Part shown: one piece after another, positions 22,616 through 32,376 of the stretch
Position numbering within the stretch: position 1 is the stretch's first letter
How the letters are laid out: each line of letters opens with the position of its first letter
Assembly: GCA_025506515.1 (NCBI GenBank)
Contig: CM046444.1
Coordinates: 69,419,068-69,483,067 of the forward strand
Length of the DNA: 64,000 nt
Direction: 5' to 3'
Source: Flaveria trinervia
Lineage: Eukaryota; Streptophyta; Magnoliopsida; Asterales; Asteraceae
Position numbers and translations under genes: made by a program
Notes under the pieces: model-generated
Told to the model about the DNA's origin: nothing
Seen by the model: the letters and a program-made list of their open reading frames with translations, nothing else
Database searches by the model: none

Positions 22616-24215
22616 TGTAAGGCCCCGTCCCCGGGACGCTTACAGCCGGCCAATCATTGCTCATAAAACATATAATTACATTCATATTTCATAAAACATC
22701 ACAGCGGAACGTCAAAACAACTTTTCATTTCATTAAGAACACTTCTGCAAATTAACACAAACATCCATTACACATTTTCATTTGTTCATGACTAAGTATC
22801 CATGCGCCCAGGATTTCCATGTGCCTAGGCACTCATACGCCAGCATAGTGCCCATGTGCCTAGAATGTGACCAGAAAGCCTAAGTGCTGCCCATGCGCCC
22901 TAATAGTGCCCATACACCCAGAAGTTCCCCATGCGCTAAGTGTTTCCCATGCGCCTGAAAGGCCATGCACGTGCATAGTGCCCATGCGCCTAAGACTTAG
23001 ATATTTTTTTTGATTTTTAGGGAAAAGTGAGATGTAGGCTTTGACTTGGGATGTTCCTGGGGGTGAAGTAAGTTGACTTTTGATGATTATGGGGTATGTT
23101 ATAGCATGTATGATTATTGTTATGTCATATATGATGGTGCCTTCTATGGTGTTGATTTGTATGGTTATGTTTACGTTCCTTGTTATGTATGTTTATTTTC
23201 CATGACCTTACGTTGAATGTTGATGAATAAAATGAAAAGTATTATGTAAAGTGAAAAATAAGGAAAAGAGGAATGTAATGAAAGAATGCATGCATTACTG
23301 AATGATTGAAAGTAAGAAAGTCTTCAAGCACTAAAAGGAGGTTCACACCTAATGAAGGGTGTTAGCTCAACGGTGTGCGAGTTAGATACCCCGCAAGGAT
23401 GCACAATGGGACTAATCTCTGTGATTGACCATACGTATAGGATCCTTGCCGCTTGCCCTAGGTACTGGAGTCAGCTTCATGCATCATGTTCGACGTCTAT
23501 GAAAGACCTCAGGCCCAGTAACCAGCTTCGTGCACAATGTTCAGGCATAGCATATGGCATTGATCCGGAATGAAAGAGAAAACGTAGTGATGAGTGTACT
23601 TGCCCTTGGTACTAGAGTTAGCTTCGTGCATGATGTTTGAAGTCTATGAAAGACCTCGGGCCCAGTAACCAGCTTCGTGCATAATGTTCGATGTAATGTA
23701 CATGCCATCGAAAGTAATGAATGTACGAAAGCTAAGTAAGGAAGTTTATGAATGAAAGTGAATGATAACGAGTACGATGAATGAATGAAAGTTAACTAAC
23801 GAATGATGAAGATAATAATGATATTATCTATGTGTACGTATGATGCTTGATCGCGTAAGAATGTAAAGAATGGTTTTGAAAGAAAGTAATGTATATTTTA
23901 TCATAAAACTAGAACTCACTCAGCAACACTGACTTTTATGTGTTTCCAGTTGGCTGATGATTGTTGCTGAGGATGGTACGGGGCGGCTACTTGACTCTTT
24001 TTGGATGGCATTCTTTTTGTATAATGTTTTTGCGTTGTAATGCGAACAAACAATATTTTGTAATGAATGTTGTATTATTTTGCAAACACATTTATAATGA
24101 AATGAAATGTTTGTTTTAATGTTTCCATCGCAATGTTTTATTAAAGTTTATGTAAATGTATCTTTTATGAGCAATGATTAACGAGCTGTAAGCATCCCAA
24201 AAACGGGGCCTTAAA
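22616..24215 (+). repeat. L LTR 3' portion with an inverted copy of its own end
   Basis: Positions 22616-~22770 start TGTAAGGCCCCGTC and are the reverse complement of the LTR end at ~24060-24215 (shared GCTTACAGC, ATCATTGCTCATAAAA, and TTTCATTTCATTA in order). From 22790 the sequence jumps to the forward LTR middle and aligns with 19425-20050, then runs on to the LTR end ACGGGGCCTTA. The result is a ~150 bp terminal inverted repeat around the LTR 3' half. It includes a GCGCAT minisatellite (22794-23005) and CAGCTTCGTGCA repeats (23470-23700). Confidence 0.8.
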
Positions 24216-24790
24216 AATATCTTCTAGAATCTCGATCAAAATTTTGCGACGGTAGATTGGTGCATCAAAGTATTCATGAAAGCTTAACAAAATACATGGT
24301 AAAGAAACTAGAAAATAATTAAACAACAATTGTTTTTGCAAGGATAGTTATTTGCTTTATGTAATAACATTCAATGCTATGGATTATTTATTCTCAGGCC
24401 TTGTACACATGCTTGTGAACCAATCTTATAAAATCTGATTATAATCATCATTGAAATCACCCTAAATAATGACAAAGGAATATAGTATCTATTGTTTAAA
24501 TCAAAACCAAAACCCAACGCAAAACCCCACGATTGGCCCTTTAAATCAATCAACCTCTTCCCAATACTAATCAAGAATACTCTATAACTTACTCCAAACA
24601 CTCTTGTCTTGAAAGTCCACTTAATCAATTCATATAAGAACTCTTCATCCACAAAATTCTTTATTAACATTCAATGCAACGAACTAGGTGCAAAAGAACA
24701 AGAAACATTTGTATTCACTCATTAAGATTAGAAAATGAAATTATATTGGTGGAATGAATGTAATTAGTGTCAAACAAGAAACAAAATGTG
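24216..24790. repeat. Tandem repeat array, last unit before F
   Basis: This continues the unit broken at 18592 (AATCTCGATCAAAATTTTGCGACGG) and runs through one further unit to AAGAAACAAAATGTG. The last five bases, ATGTG, would be the left target duplication of element F. It is AT-rich; the ORF at 24377-24670 (minus) lies in the repeat and is not a gene. Confidence 0.85.
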
Positions 24791-25983
24791 TGTTGGATCA
24801 AGTAAGGTTACTGCAACCAAAATAAACACTTAATGAGGGTCGGTTACTTACAACACAACCATACTTTGGTGCAACTAATGAAGAACTTCCAAAGGCCAAA
24901 GAAGAACTTCTAAAGGCAAGTACTAAACTTCTAAAGGCAAAAACTGAACTTCTCAAGGTCAAGGCAAAAAGAGCTTCCAAAGAGGAACTCTAATTTCCGA
25001 AGGAAAAGTTGCATGACCGTTTAGCAGGGTTGGTCACTTACAACACAAGCACACAATGAGGAGAGTGATGTTAGAAAACTTCATAGATCAAATGGGGAAC
25101 TGGTAACCTACAAGAGTGATACTTATGAGACAAAACTAAGAACAAACAACACAAATAAATGGTTTTCAAGAATGATGTATATTGCTATCAAGTTATTTTA
25201 TAAGTGTTAAGCATAAAGAAAGTTATAAGGACCTGAGATACTTTATACTACATCTTACAACTGGCCATAAATAGAAAGCCAGCTGGAAACATTTGAACTA
25301 GACAACAAAATCAAATGTAGAGTCAAAAGGCAGATTGCCTTTTGACTAGTGACTATGACATGCCATAGCTCTCATCCTAATTTATTACAATAAGGATAAA
25401 AGCACATAAAGTAGAAAGCATAGACTCAAGACCTCAACGTACAGTTTACCAAAAGCATGGACCTTTTCACCAACTAGTCAAAGTTGGTGAGTCAATAGAG
25501 TTGCAGCGGAAAGTGGTCCAACTTTATGGTAAAGTACAACATATAAAGCATGCATTCAAAGGTATTTGAAATATAATCTGTCTTCACTTCTTGGCTTCGG
25601 TGGAATTTTTCTCTAAAGCTTTGGAAGACTTCATTTTAAGCTTCAGAAGATGTTGGTCTTGGCTTCGAAAGATTTTACACTTAGTATTTTCTAGTGCACG
25701 GTGTAAAACATTAGAAGCATATCTACTTCTTCACTTTAGTGCATGCATGCAAGAAGACTTTGGATGTTTTAGGTGCATCGGCCTTTACATAAACCTTACA
25801 AACTCCCCATAGGTTGATGCTACTAAAACATTGATAATCTTAGATGTTGAGAGTCCTTATTATAATGATAACCATGCCTCTCTTCATTAGATGGTTAGGA
25901 TCACTCAGACTCTCATAGTATCTTCTCATCTCAAAGAGACCAGGGAAAGGTAGATTGAACATGCCTTGCCATGTGTAGACATC
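24791..25983 (-). mobile_element. Element F: 3' LTR and end of internal region, minus strand
   Basis: The LTR spans 24791-25800 (TGTTGGATCAAG to CCTTACA on the plus strand; read on minus it is TGTAAGGTTTATG to TTGATCCAACA). A polypurine tract directly beside 25800 fixes the minus orientation. CTTC/GAAG-rich stretches (24880-25010, 25590-25700) resemble those of element E, so F is a relative. Positions 25811-25983 are non-coding internal sequence, cut by element D. The remainder of F must lie beyond the window. Confidence 0.7.
25801..25810 (-). other. Polypurine tract of element F
   Basis: On the minus strand this reads ATGGGGAGTT, immediately before the LTR start TGTAAGG. It has the same form as the tracts of A(-) and E. 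Confidence 0.7.
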
Positions 25984-26294
25984 TGTTAGGTCTCTAGAAA
26001 GATTAACATGTTGTCTTTATATGTCTTTTTACTATTTATAATAGTATAGGGACTAGTTTTGTAATTTGTTAGTTCCTTGTGTTTCATTATAAATAGCTTA
26101 GACTTGTAGCAGTTAGCGAGGCGGAAAAGTAGTGACGAACAATAGATTTTTAAGTGCTTCTTACTTTGTAATTGTTGCTTGATATTAATGAAACTATGAA
26201 TTTGGTTGATATCTTGCTTGATTTGATTACTTTGTTTGTATTTCTTTGAATTGTGTTCATACATTATCACAGATTGGTGCATTTTATCCTATCA
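25984..26294 (+). repeat. 5' LTR of element D
   Basis: TGTTAGGTCTCTAG to TTTTATCCTATCA, 311 bp, with a TATA box at 26088 and a primer site right after it. The partner LTR is not in the window, so the ends rest on TG/CA and the primer site. Confidence 0.75.
26088..26095 (+). promoter_or_regulatory. TATA box of the D LTR
   Basis: TATAAATA within TTTCATTATAAATAGC, about 200 bp before the LTR end. Confidence 0.6.
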
Positions 26295-26296
26295 AA

Positions 26297-26308
26297 TGAT
26301 ATCAGAGC
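26297..26308 (+). other. Primer-binding site of D, duplicated 31 bp downstream
   Basis: TGATATCAGAGC matches 11 of 12 bases of the tRNA-iMet site. The LTR end plus primer site recur 31 bp further on (TCCTATCAAATGGTATTAGAGCT at 26318-26340), a direct duplication of the LTR/primer-site junction. Confidence 0.75.
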
Positions 26309-27192
26309 TCCTATTGATCCTATCAAATGGTATTAGAGCTGTTGGTTGAGTGATTTTTGAGGTTTGTCGAACTTTCAAACTCAAAAAATTCGCTGAATCT
26401 ATGATTGATAGACATTCAATTGAAAATTTCTGGATTTCACATGTGTTTCATCATCAGAAACATGTGTTAAACCACAATCAACAGTTAGTTTCATCAAATT
26501 CGAGATAATTTGTTGAATTTGCGTTCGAAAAGTTCACTATTTTTCAAACTGAAATTTACAAAATTGATTGATTTGTTGTTCATGTTGAAAGAAATCGATG
26601 TTAGAAGAATGATTATCGGTATAAAACATGTCTAATTAGAAAGCTTCAATCCAATTCATTAACTTTTGAAGAATTTCAGAAGATTTGAGTTAGTTATATT
26701 CATATGAACATGATGAATGTGGCTTATTAGAGTTGAGGTTTGCTAAAAAATTGTGTAAGTGTTAGGCGTTTGACTACTATTTAGTTGCATTAACATTGTT
26801 TAGACGTTTTTTAGTTCAGTCGTTTGACTACAGTTGAAGAGTAAAAGTCCAAACGTATGATCACTGTTGAGGCGTATAAGAATTTTTTAGATGGTTGACA
26901 ACTGTTGAGGTGCATTACAATATGTAGGCGCATTATAACTGTTTAGATGCATCAACTTAGGCGTTTTGGAAAATTTTTCTAAGGCATTCCCTTAGACATC
27001 TCTCAACTTAGGCGCATTAACTATTTGGGAGTTTGATTACTGTTCAGGCGTATCACCCTTGATACTTAGATTTTTTTAAAGAAAAATTTTCAAAAAAAGT
27101 TTTTCATTTCTTTTCTTAATTCAAAATCTAAGAAAATCACAAGATTCTGAAAATAGAGTTCCAAAACTTAAAATAGAGTTGATTTCAAAAAT
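26309..27192 (+). repeat. Leader of D with AGGCGCATTA-type repeats
   Basis: Non-coding. Between 26760 and 27060 a degenerate ~20-24 bp motif recurs (AACTTAGGCGCATTAACTAT, CTGTTCAGGCGTATC, CTGTTGAGGTGCATTA). It closely resembles the GGCGCATG minisatellite of the unrelated L LTR. The rest is AT-rich with nothing recognisable. Confidence 0.65.
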
Positions 27193-28500
27193 TTGTCTCT
27201 TACGTTAAAACATCATTTAAATTCCATTGACACTGATCTTTGGAAATCTATAGAGAAAGGATCATACATTCCTATAATCACTGATGGGCCTGACAGAGGG
27301 TTTGTTTATACCAAAGATTCTCAAGAACCCTATCCTGAAGATGGTCTTCAAGGAGATGATTTAGGAAGAGTAAAGAGTGATATCAAAGCATATTCCTTGA
27401 TGTGTAAAGGACTACCTCTGGAAGTTCTTGCAAGGCTTGATGGATATCAAACTGGGTAGACCATGTATAAAGCCTTAAAGACCATTTGTGAAGGAGGCAA
27501 GGAGATTTAAAATCTCAAGAAACAAAAGTTGAAAAGGCAATTAGAATTGTTTCAACATTTGTGTGGAGAAACCATAAATCAGATGATAAACAGATTTGTT
27601 CAACTTACAACTAAGATGTCAACAGCTGGTATTAAGCCTGTCCTGAATATCTAAATCTTAGACTACTCAATGCTTTACCCTCATCATGGAAACAAATAGT
27701 AACCTTACTAAAGCATACTAAGAAGTTCCCTATGGATCTAGATCTACTCATTGCCAAGATAGAGTCAGTAGAGATTGATGAAAGCTCAAGGAATAATGAT
27801 AGAGCAGCATCAATGTTTCAGTATCAGTTTGTTGCTTCTCCTTCAAACACTATTGAAAATGCATTCAGGGAAAAAAGTGAGGAAATTACAAAAGAGGAGG
27901 GAGATTTATTTGTTGGAGCAGGATTTTTCATTGATTCATCATTTACTAGTGCTCTTGCTTATACAACACAGTCTCATTCTCAATCTCCTCCTAAATCTCA
28001 GTCTCAAACATCTAATGTTCAAACAGAGACTTATTCATCTAACTCTGCTAAATCTAGCAAAGTTAAAGATGTGATAAATATCCTATTAGAGGATGAAGAG
28101 TCTAAAGCTGCATTCACTGCATTTATGGCTAGTTTTCAAGCATATCAAGGTAGCCATTTAACTCAATTAGACCTTGTTTTGTAGGATTTGTTTGAAATGG
28201 ATCCTGAAGATGTTCAAGAGATGGACTTAAACCGGTAGATGGTGATGATTGCTTACAGGACACAAAAACACTCATATGTCAACACGAAGTACAAGCCAAG
28301 TGCTAACAAAACTATTGGTTTTGATAAGTCAAAATCAAGGTGTTTCAACTGTAATAGTTATGGACATTTCTCCAAAGAATGCAAAGCTCCAGAGAATGCA
28401 AAGATTAGATATCAAAGCAAGTGTGTGAGAGAAGAACAAAAGGCAAAAATTTACCTTCTAAAAAGTCGACTTGCAAAACCTATCGATGGAAAAGGGGAAC
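27193..28500 (+). pseudogene. Element D gag
   Basis: This would encode the structural protein of a copia-type element. The first open piece, 27193-27459, contains DTDLWKSIEKGSYIPIITDG and SDIKAYSLMCKGLP, typical of plant copia gag N-termini. After two in-frame stops (27457, 27508) the UBN2-like part continues (LKKQKLKRQLELFQ near 27515). The piece 27732-28184 covers LDLLIAKIESVEIDE and a Ser/Gln-rich tail. An intact zinc knuckle CFNCNSYGHFSKEC is at 28341-28382 with C-x2-C-x4-H-x4-C spacing. No protease or later domain follows; host-like sequence starts near 28515. Confidence 0.8.
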
Positions 28501-28514
28501 AAAAGGTATCCAAC

Positions 28515-28890
28515 AACAAAAACCCTAGGGATTCTTCACAGGCGCTATTTTTGTATCCAAATTTCTTCATTTCGATCCAGCACTAGGTGGGAACCAGAAC
28601 TTGAAATGTCTTCTTCTAAGTCAAAGTCAAAGGATAAAAAGGAAGCTGGCAAAGATTCACCTAAGCCTTCTACCAAACCCACAAGTGCAAATACCGGCAG
28701 CAGTGCTCCTAGTGGTTACAATCCACTTTTAGGGACCTTTCACTCACTTGAAATGGAACCGGTTGCTTCTGTTCCACCTAATCATGTTAATGGTAGATTT
28801 CATGACATTGATGATACTCATGATCCTAGTGGGAATTCTGTTGGTATAGGGGTGGAATATGATTTTGTGTCTACAATGGTAGTTGGTCAG
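28515..28890 (+). pseudogene. Host-gene fragment: 5' UTR and first ~95 codons, cut by C(-)
   Basis: AAAAACCCTAGGG at 28518-28530 resembles the AAACCCTA box common in plant 5' ends. An ATG at 28606 opens 95 codons: a Ser/Lys-rich start (MSSSKSKSKDKKEAGKD), a Pro/Thr-rich linker, then SGYNPLLGTFHSLE (near 28711) and NGRFHDIDDTHD (near 28789). These do not look like any retroelement domain. From memory they resemble the N-terminus of a conserved plant protein family with a UBA-type domain near its C-terminus. Near 28871 a one-base loss seems to shift the frame: the next frame reads NNGSWS, as I recall for that family. The fragment ends exactly at the C(-) LTR. It may be a truncated gene, a retro-copy or a captured exon. 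The family is recalled, not searched. Confidence 0.5.
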
Positions 28891-29742
28891 TGATGGGTTT
28901 GATAGAACACAAAGTAAACAAGTTCAACCTTTTAAACTTTGTGAAAAAACGCAGCGGAAGTAAAGCATCATAACATGTTTATAATCTGAAATTTTTGTGT
29001 TCTTAATGATGTTTTAAGATGGAAAAAAAAACCCAAATCAAAAGGATCTTAAATATGTGAATGAACAAGCTATGAACACAAGTTAAGCAACATAAAATCA
29101 CAGCTTCAATGAGCTGTGATTACTACCTTATTCCAGCCAAAATTGTCGACCAAGAAAGGGTTAAAAATGCTTTTGAACCGGCCAAGACTCCAAGGAAGAA
29201 GCCCTCAAGCTTCTATACCCCAAGCCCTTGAAGTAAACACCACTCTTGCTAGGGAGAGCACACCAAAACAACTCCAAAAAAACCCAAAATTGCTCCTACT
29301 TTCTGCTGCCTTTCAAGAGGTGTAGAGTGAGAGAGAGAAAAGGGTTATGTATGTTGCTTGCATATGAGATAGATCAGATTTCTTGAAGAGTGAAAGACTA
29401 GTTGAGTGTGTCTTTAGTTTTCAAAGAAAAAGGTCCAATGAAAATCAACATGGGGGGCGGCCGAAAATTCAACTTAAAAGGGGTTTTCCCTCTTTAATCA
29501 AACACACAAACACACTCACTATAATTAGCCTTTTTGTCACAAATTAAATAAGTCATCTACTAGACATATTTAAATGTGACATGTCTTCTCTAATTAAACA
29601 ATTTAATTAAAGTATACTCTCATGTTATTTGTGTTATTTAAACCCTTAAATAACAAAATAATAATAAACCCATCAACAAATTATCCTCATATTTGTTCCA
29701 TTTCATATGCAAACGTATTTAGAAAACCCATTTTCTAAATTG
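28891..29742 (-). repeat. 3' LTR of C(-), 5'-truncated
   Basis: The outer end TGATGGGTTTGAT corresponds to TGTTGGGTTTATTTG (reverse complement of the C(+) LTR end). Shared landmarks include AAAAACGCAGCGG, ACAAGCTATGAACAC and AACAAATTATCC. About the first 140 bp of the LTR (element orientation) are missing. It is clearly diverged from both C(+) LTRs. The ORF at 29116-29325 lies in the LTR and is not a gene. Confidence 0.8.
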
Positions 29743-30238
29743 ACCACATACGTTTCTCACAAACACCTCGTATCATACCTCAATGTACCCTTATGTACTG
29801 TCCATTATTTCAGGGCAGTGAAGAATCAGCTCAAGGCATAATACTTGGTGAATATCAAAACCCAATATGTATCTCAGGCCGGAGGATACCAAATGATATC
29901 CGCCTTTACTCAAAATTACTTATGATCAATCAATAAGATTCCATGTAGTAAAGTTTGAGTTGCGGGTTAGTCCAATATTTGTATCCCACAAATATCTATG
30001 AACCTTGGTAGCAACCCATTGCTCTATATTCATTCTTATGAATATCAACCAATCCAAGTTCATAATAATCTTACCCTCACACTTGTTCCCACAAGTATGA
30101 ACGACTACGGACATTTAGAGTAAACAATTTACTCATGGATTAAACATGCTAAATTGGAACATTAATTGAAACATTATAACCAAATAACTTTATTCAAATA
30201 ATAAAGAGTTCCACATATCCAAATACAAAATTCACAGA
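29743..30238 (-). other. 3' UTR of C(-)
   Basis: It matches C(+) 53279-53774 in reverse (for example GATATTCACCAAGT, GGACAGTACATAAGGGTA, GGATTGGTTGATATTCATA). Non-coding. The polypurine tract is lost in the deletion. Confidence 0.8.
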
Positions 30239-32376
30239 TCAAATCCAATCACTAGAATATCGAAGTCCCATGGCACAAGTATGACCTTCATGCTTTGCCT
30301 TTTCAAGGATCTTCATGAGAGGATCCGCAATGTTCTGATCCGTATGAACTTTGCGAATACATATCTTTTCCTTTTCAACTTCATCTCGTATGTAGTTGAA
30401 TCTCTGCTCAATGTGCCTTGTCTTTTGATAAGCACGAGGTTCCTTGATTTAAGCAATCGCACCCTCGTTATCACAAAAGATCTCTAGGGGTTCCTGAATG
30501 GAAGGGACAACCCCAGATCGGCAATGAATTTCTTCAACCATGCAGCTTCTTGAGCTACCAATGAGGTGGCAACGTATTCTGATTTTGTAGTTGATAGAGC
30601 CACCACATCCTGTTTGGAGCTTTTCCAAGAGACCGCTCCTCCATTCAGAATGAAAAATATCCCGATTGTGACCGAGAATCATCACGATCGGTTTGGAAAC
30701 TCGCATCCGTGTAACCTTTTACAATGAGTTCCTCATCACCAGATCCATAGATTGTGACCATAGCGACTACTATCGTCGGTAAAGGTAATGAAGTATCTTT
30801 CACCATTCCTAGTCATTGGCTTAAAAGGACCACATACATCCGAATGTATGATTCCTAATAAATCTTTTGCCCTTTCATTAGTTCCACTAAAGGGTGACTT
30901 AGTCATTTTACCTTGTAAACAAGATTCACATACATCAAATGAATCATATTCATCTGTTTTTAAAAGACCATTCTTTTGAAGTGTTTGTATACGTTTCTTG
31001 TTTATATGACGAAGACGATAATGCCAAAGATAGGTATCACTCAAATCTAACTTGAGTTTCTTGGTGTTAGTATGGTACAATGAACTATTTAAAGCATTTT
31101 CATGAACCAATTCATAAATACCATTAATGGGTATAGCTTTAAAATAGAACATATCATATAAAGAAACATGAATATCATTTTCAATAAAAGATAATACATA
31201 ATCATAAAGTCTTAATTGGGATACAGAATGTTCCTAGTCAAACTAGGAGCATACAAAACATTCTTCAAAATAACATCCAAGCCACTTGGAAGTTTTAAAA
31301 TGTAGTCCCCACGAGCTTCAAGTTGGACTTTGGTTCCATTGCCCATGAAGAGGCTCACATCCCCTTGATTGAAGTCCCTACTTCTTTTGAACCCCTACAA
31401 CAAATTGTAAATATGAGTTCCACATCCGGTATCTAATACCCATATGTTTGAATATGTAAAATTAAGATCAATATGAATCATGTATACTGTACTTGAGGTC
31501 TGCCCGGTATCCCTCTGGGCTTTCAACTCTTGGAGATGGACAGGACAATTTCTGGCCCAATGTCCAATCTCGCCACACATGAAGCATGGGTCATTGGTAG
31601 CAACCTTTTGCTTCTTCTCTTGCGGTTTGGGTGGCACCCTTGCCACCCCTTTCCCTTTCCCCAAACGGGTCCCTTACCTTTGCAACCTTTGCCTTGGGTG
31701 CGGGATGAGGCCTTTTCTTATTCCCACCTTCATTGATGGTGAGAACGGGTAAAATCCTTTTACCCATGGCCGCCTCGGCCGTTTTCAGCATTGAGTGAAG
31801 CTCACCAATGCTTTTGTCCCAAGCATTCATGTTGTAGTTCAACACGAATGCCTAGAACTTCTTGGTAAGGCCATTAAGGATCAAATCCGTGGCCAATTCC
31901 TTCGAGACAGGGCAATTAAGCCTCTCGAGGCGGTCAATATGACTTTTCATCTTAAGTACATAAGATGAAACAGATTGGTTGTCGTCCATACGCCATGCAT
32001 GGAGTGCTCGAACCGTCTCGAAGCGCTCAACCCTTGCTTGCGTTGGAACGTTTCCTTTAGCTGGGTTATCATGTCGTCAGCTTCGTGATGTTCATACTCC
32101 TTTTGGAGATCCGGAGTCATGCTCGCTAGCATGAGACAAGACACTTGGACAGTCCTCAGCGTACTTGAGCCAATTGTTGTAGGCCTCATCATCCTCAGTA
32201 GGTGATCGGGGATAGGGTCGTCTAAAACATGTGATCTTCTCTCTTGCTTGAGATAATTCTCAAGTTTCGATACCAATCAATAAGTTATTATGATTTAGAC
32301 GTTCCTTTTGGAGGATCGCTCGTAATGATTGGTTGGACGTGGATGAGTTATCGTGATTTTTGTTATTGGTGGCCAT
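30239..32376 (-). pseudogene. C(-) gag-pol, lacking RT
   Basis: The frame starts at the ATG at 32376 (MATNNKNHDNSS). Gag contains a UBN2-type region and an intact zinc knuckle CFMCGEIGHWARNC (near 31579). The protease reads LDTGCGTHI (near 31410), integrase HIN..CESCLQGK (31040-30920), and the integrase core stops after FTDDSSRYG. It then joins directly to YGSGDEEL of the RNase H region at 30745-30763. About 1.86 kb present in C(+), including the rest of integrase and all of RT, is missing. RNase H continues to the stop at 30239. Several single-base frameshifts occur. It cannot make an active enzyme. Confidence 0.88.

Larger units (their letters stand above)
18593..24215 (+). mobile_element. 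Rearranged family L (gypsy-type) element
   Basis: Both sides join the same tandem repeat: AAGTAAATAATTTTC on the left and CTTCTAGAATCTCGATC on the right, which are adjacent in an intact unit. The whole block is therefore one insertion plus later changes. It contains an LTR piece starting CTAACACCCGG (compare TGTAACGCCC of the solo LTR), gypsy pol, a copia pol piece and an LTR piece ending ACGGGGCCTTA. There is no primer site, gag or protease. No clean target duplication is visible. Whether the gypsy pol belongs to the L LTRs is likely but inferred from position only. Confidence 0.7.
25984..28500 (+). mobile_element. Element D: copia-type element, 5' LTR and gag only
   Basis: It has a short LTR (25984-26294), a primer site, an ~880 bp leader and gag with one intact CCHC knuckle. 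Recognisable element sequence ends near 28500, where sequence resembling a host gene begins. No pol is present in the window. The left target duplication would be ACATC (25979-25983); the right partner is not visible. The element is either truncated or continues beyond the insertions that follow. Confidence 0.75.

Noticed and set aside
22616..24215. A Mutator-like DNA transposon with ~150 bp terminal inverted repeats
   Set aside because: The terminus is the L LTR end, proven by the solo LTR at 11945-14945 with its 5 bp duplication. The interior aligns with the LTR middle, no 9-11 bp target duplication is visible, and there is no transposase.
30449..30706. A separate small gene on the minus strand
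   Set aside because: It is the RNase H part of C(-) pol, joined to integrase by the deletion at 30745-30763.
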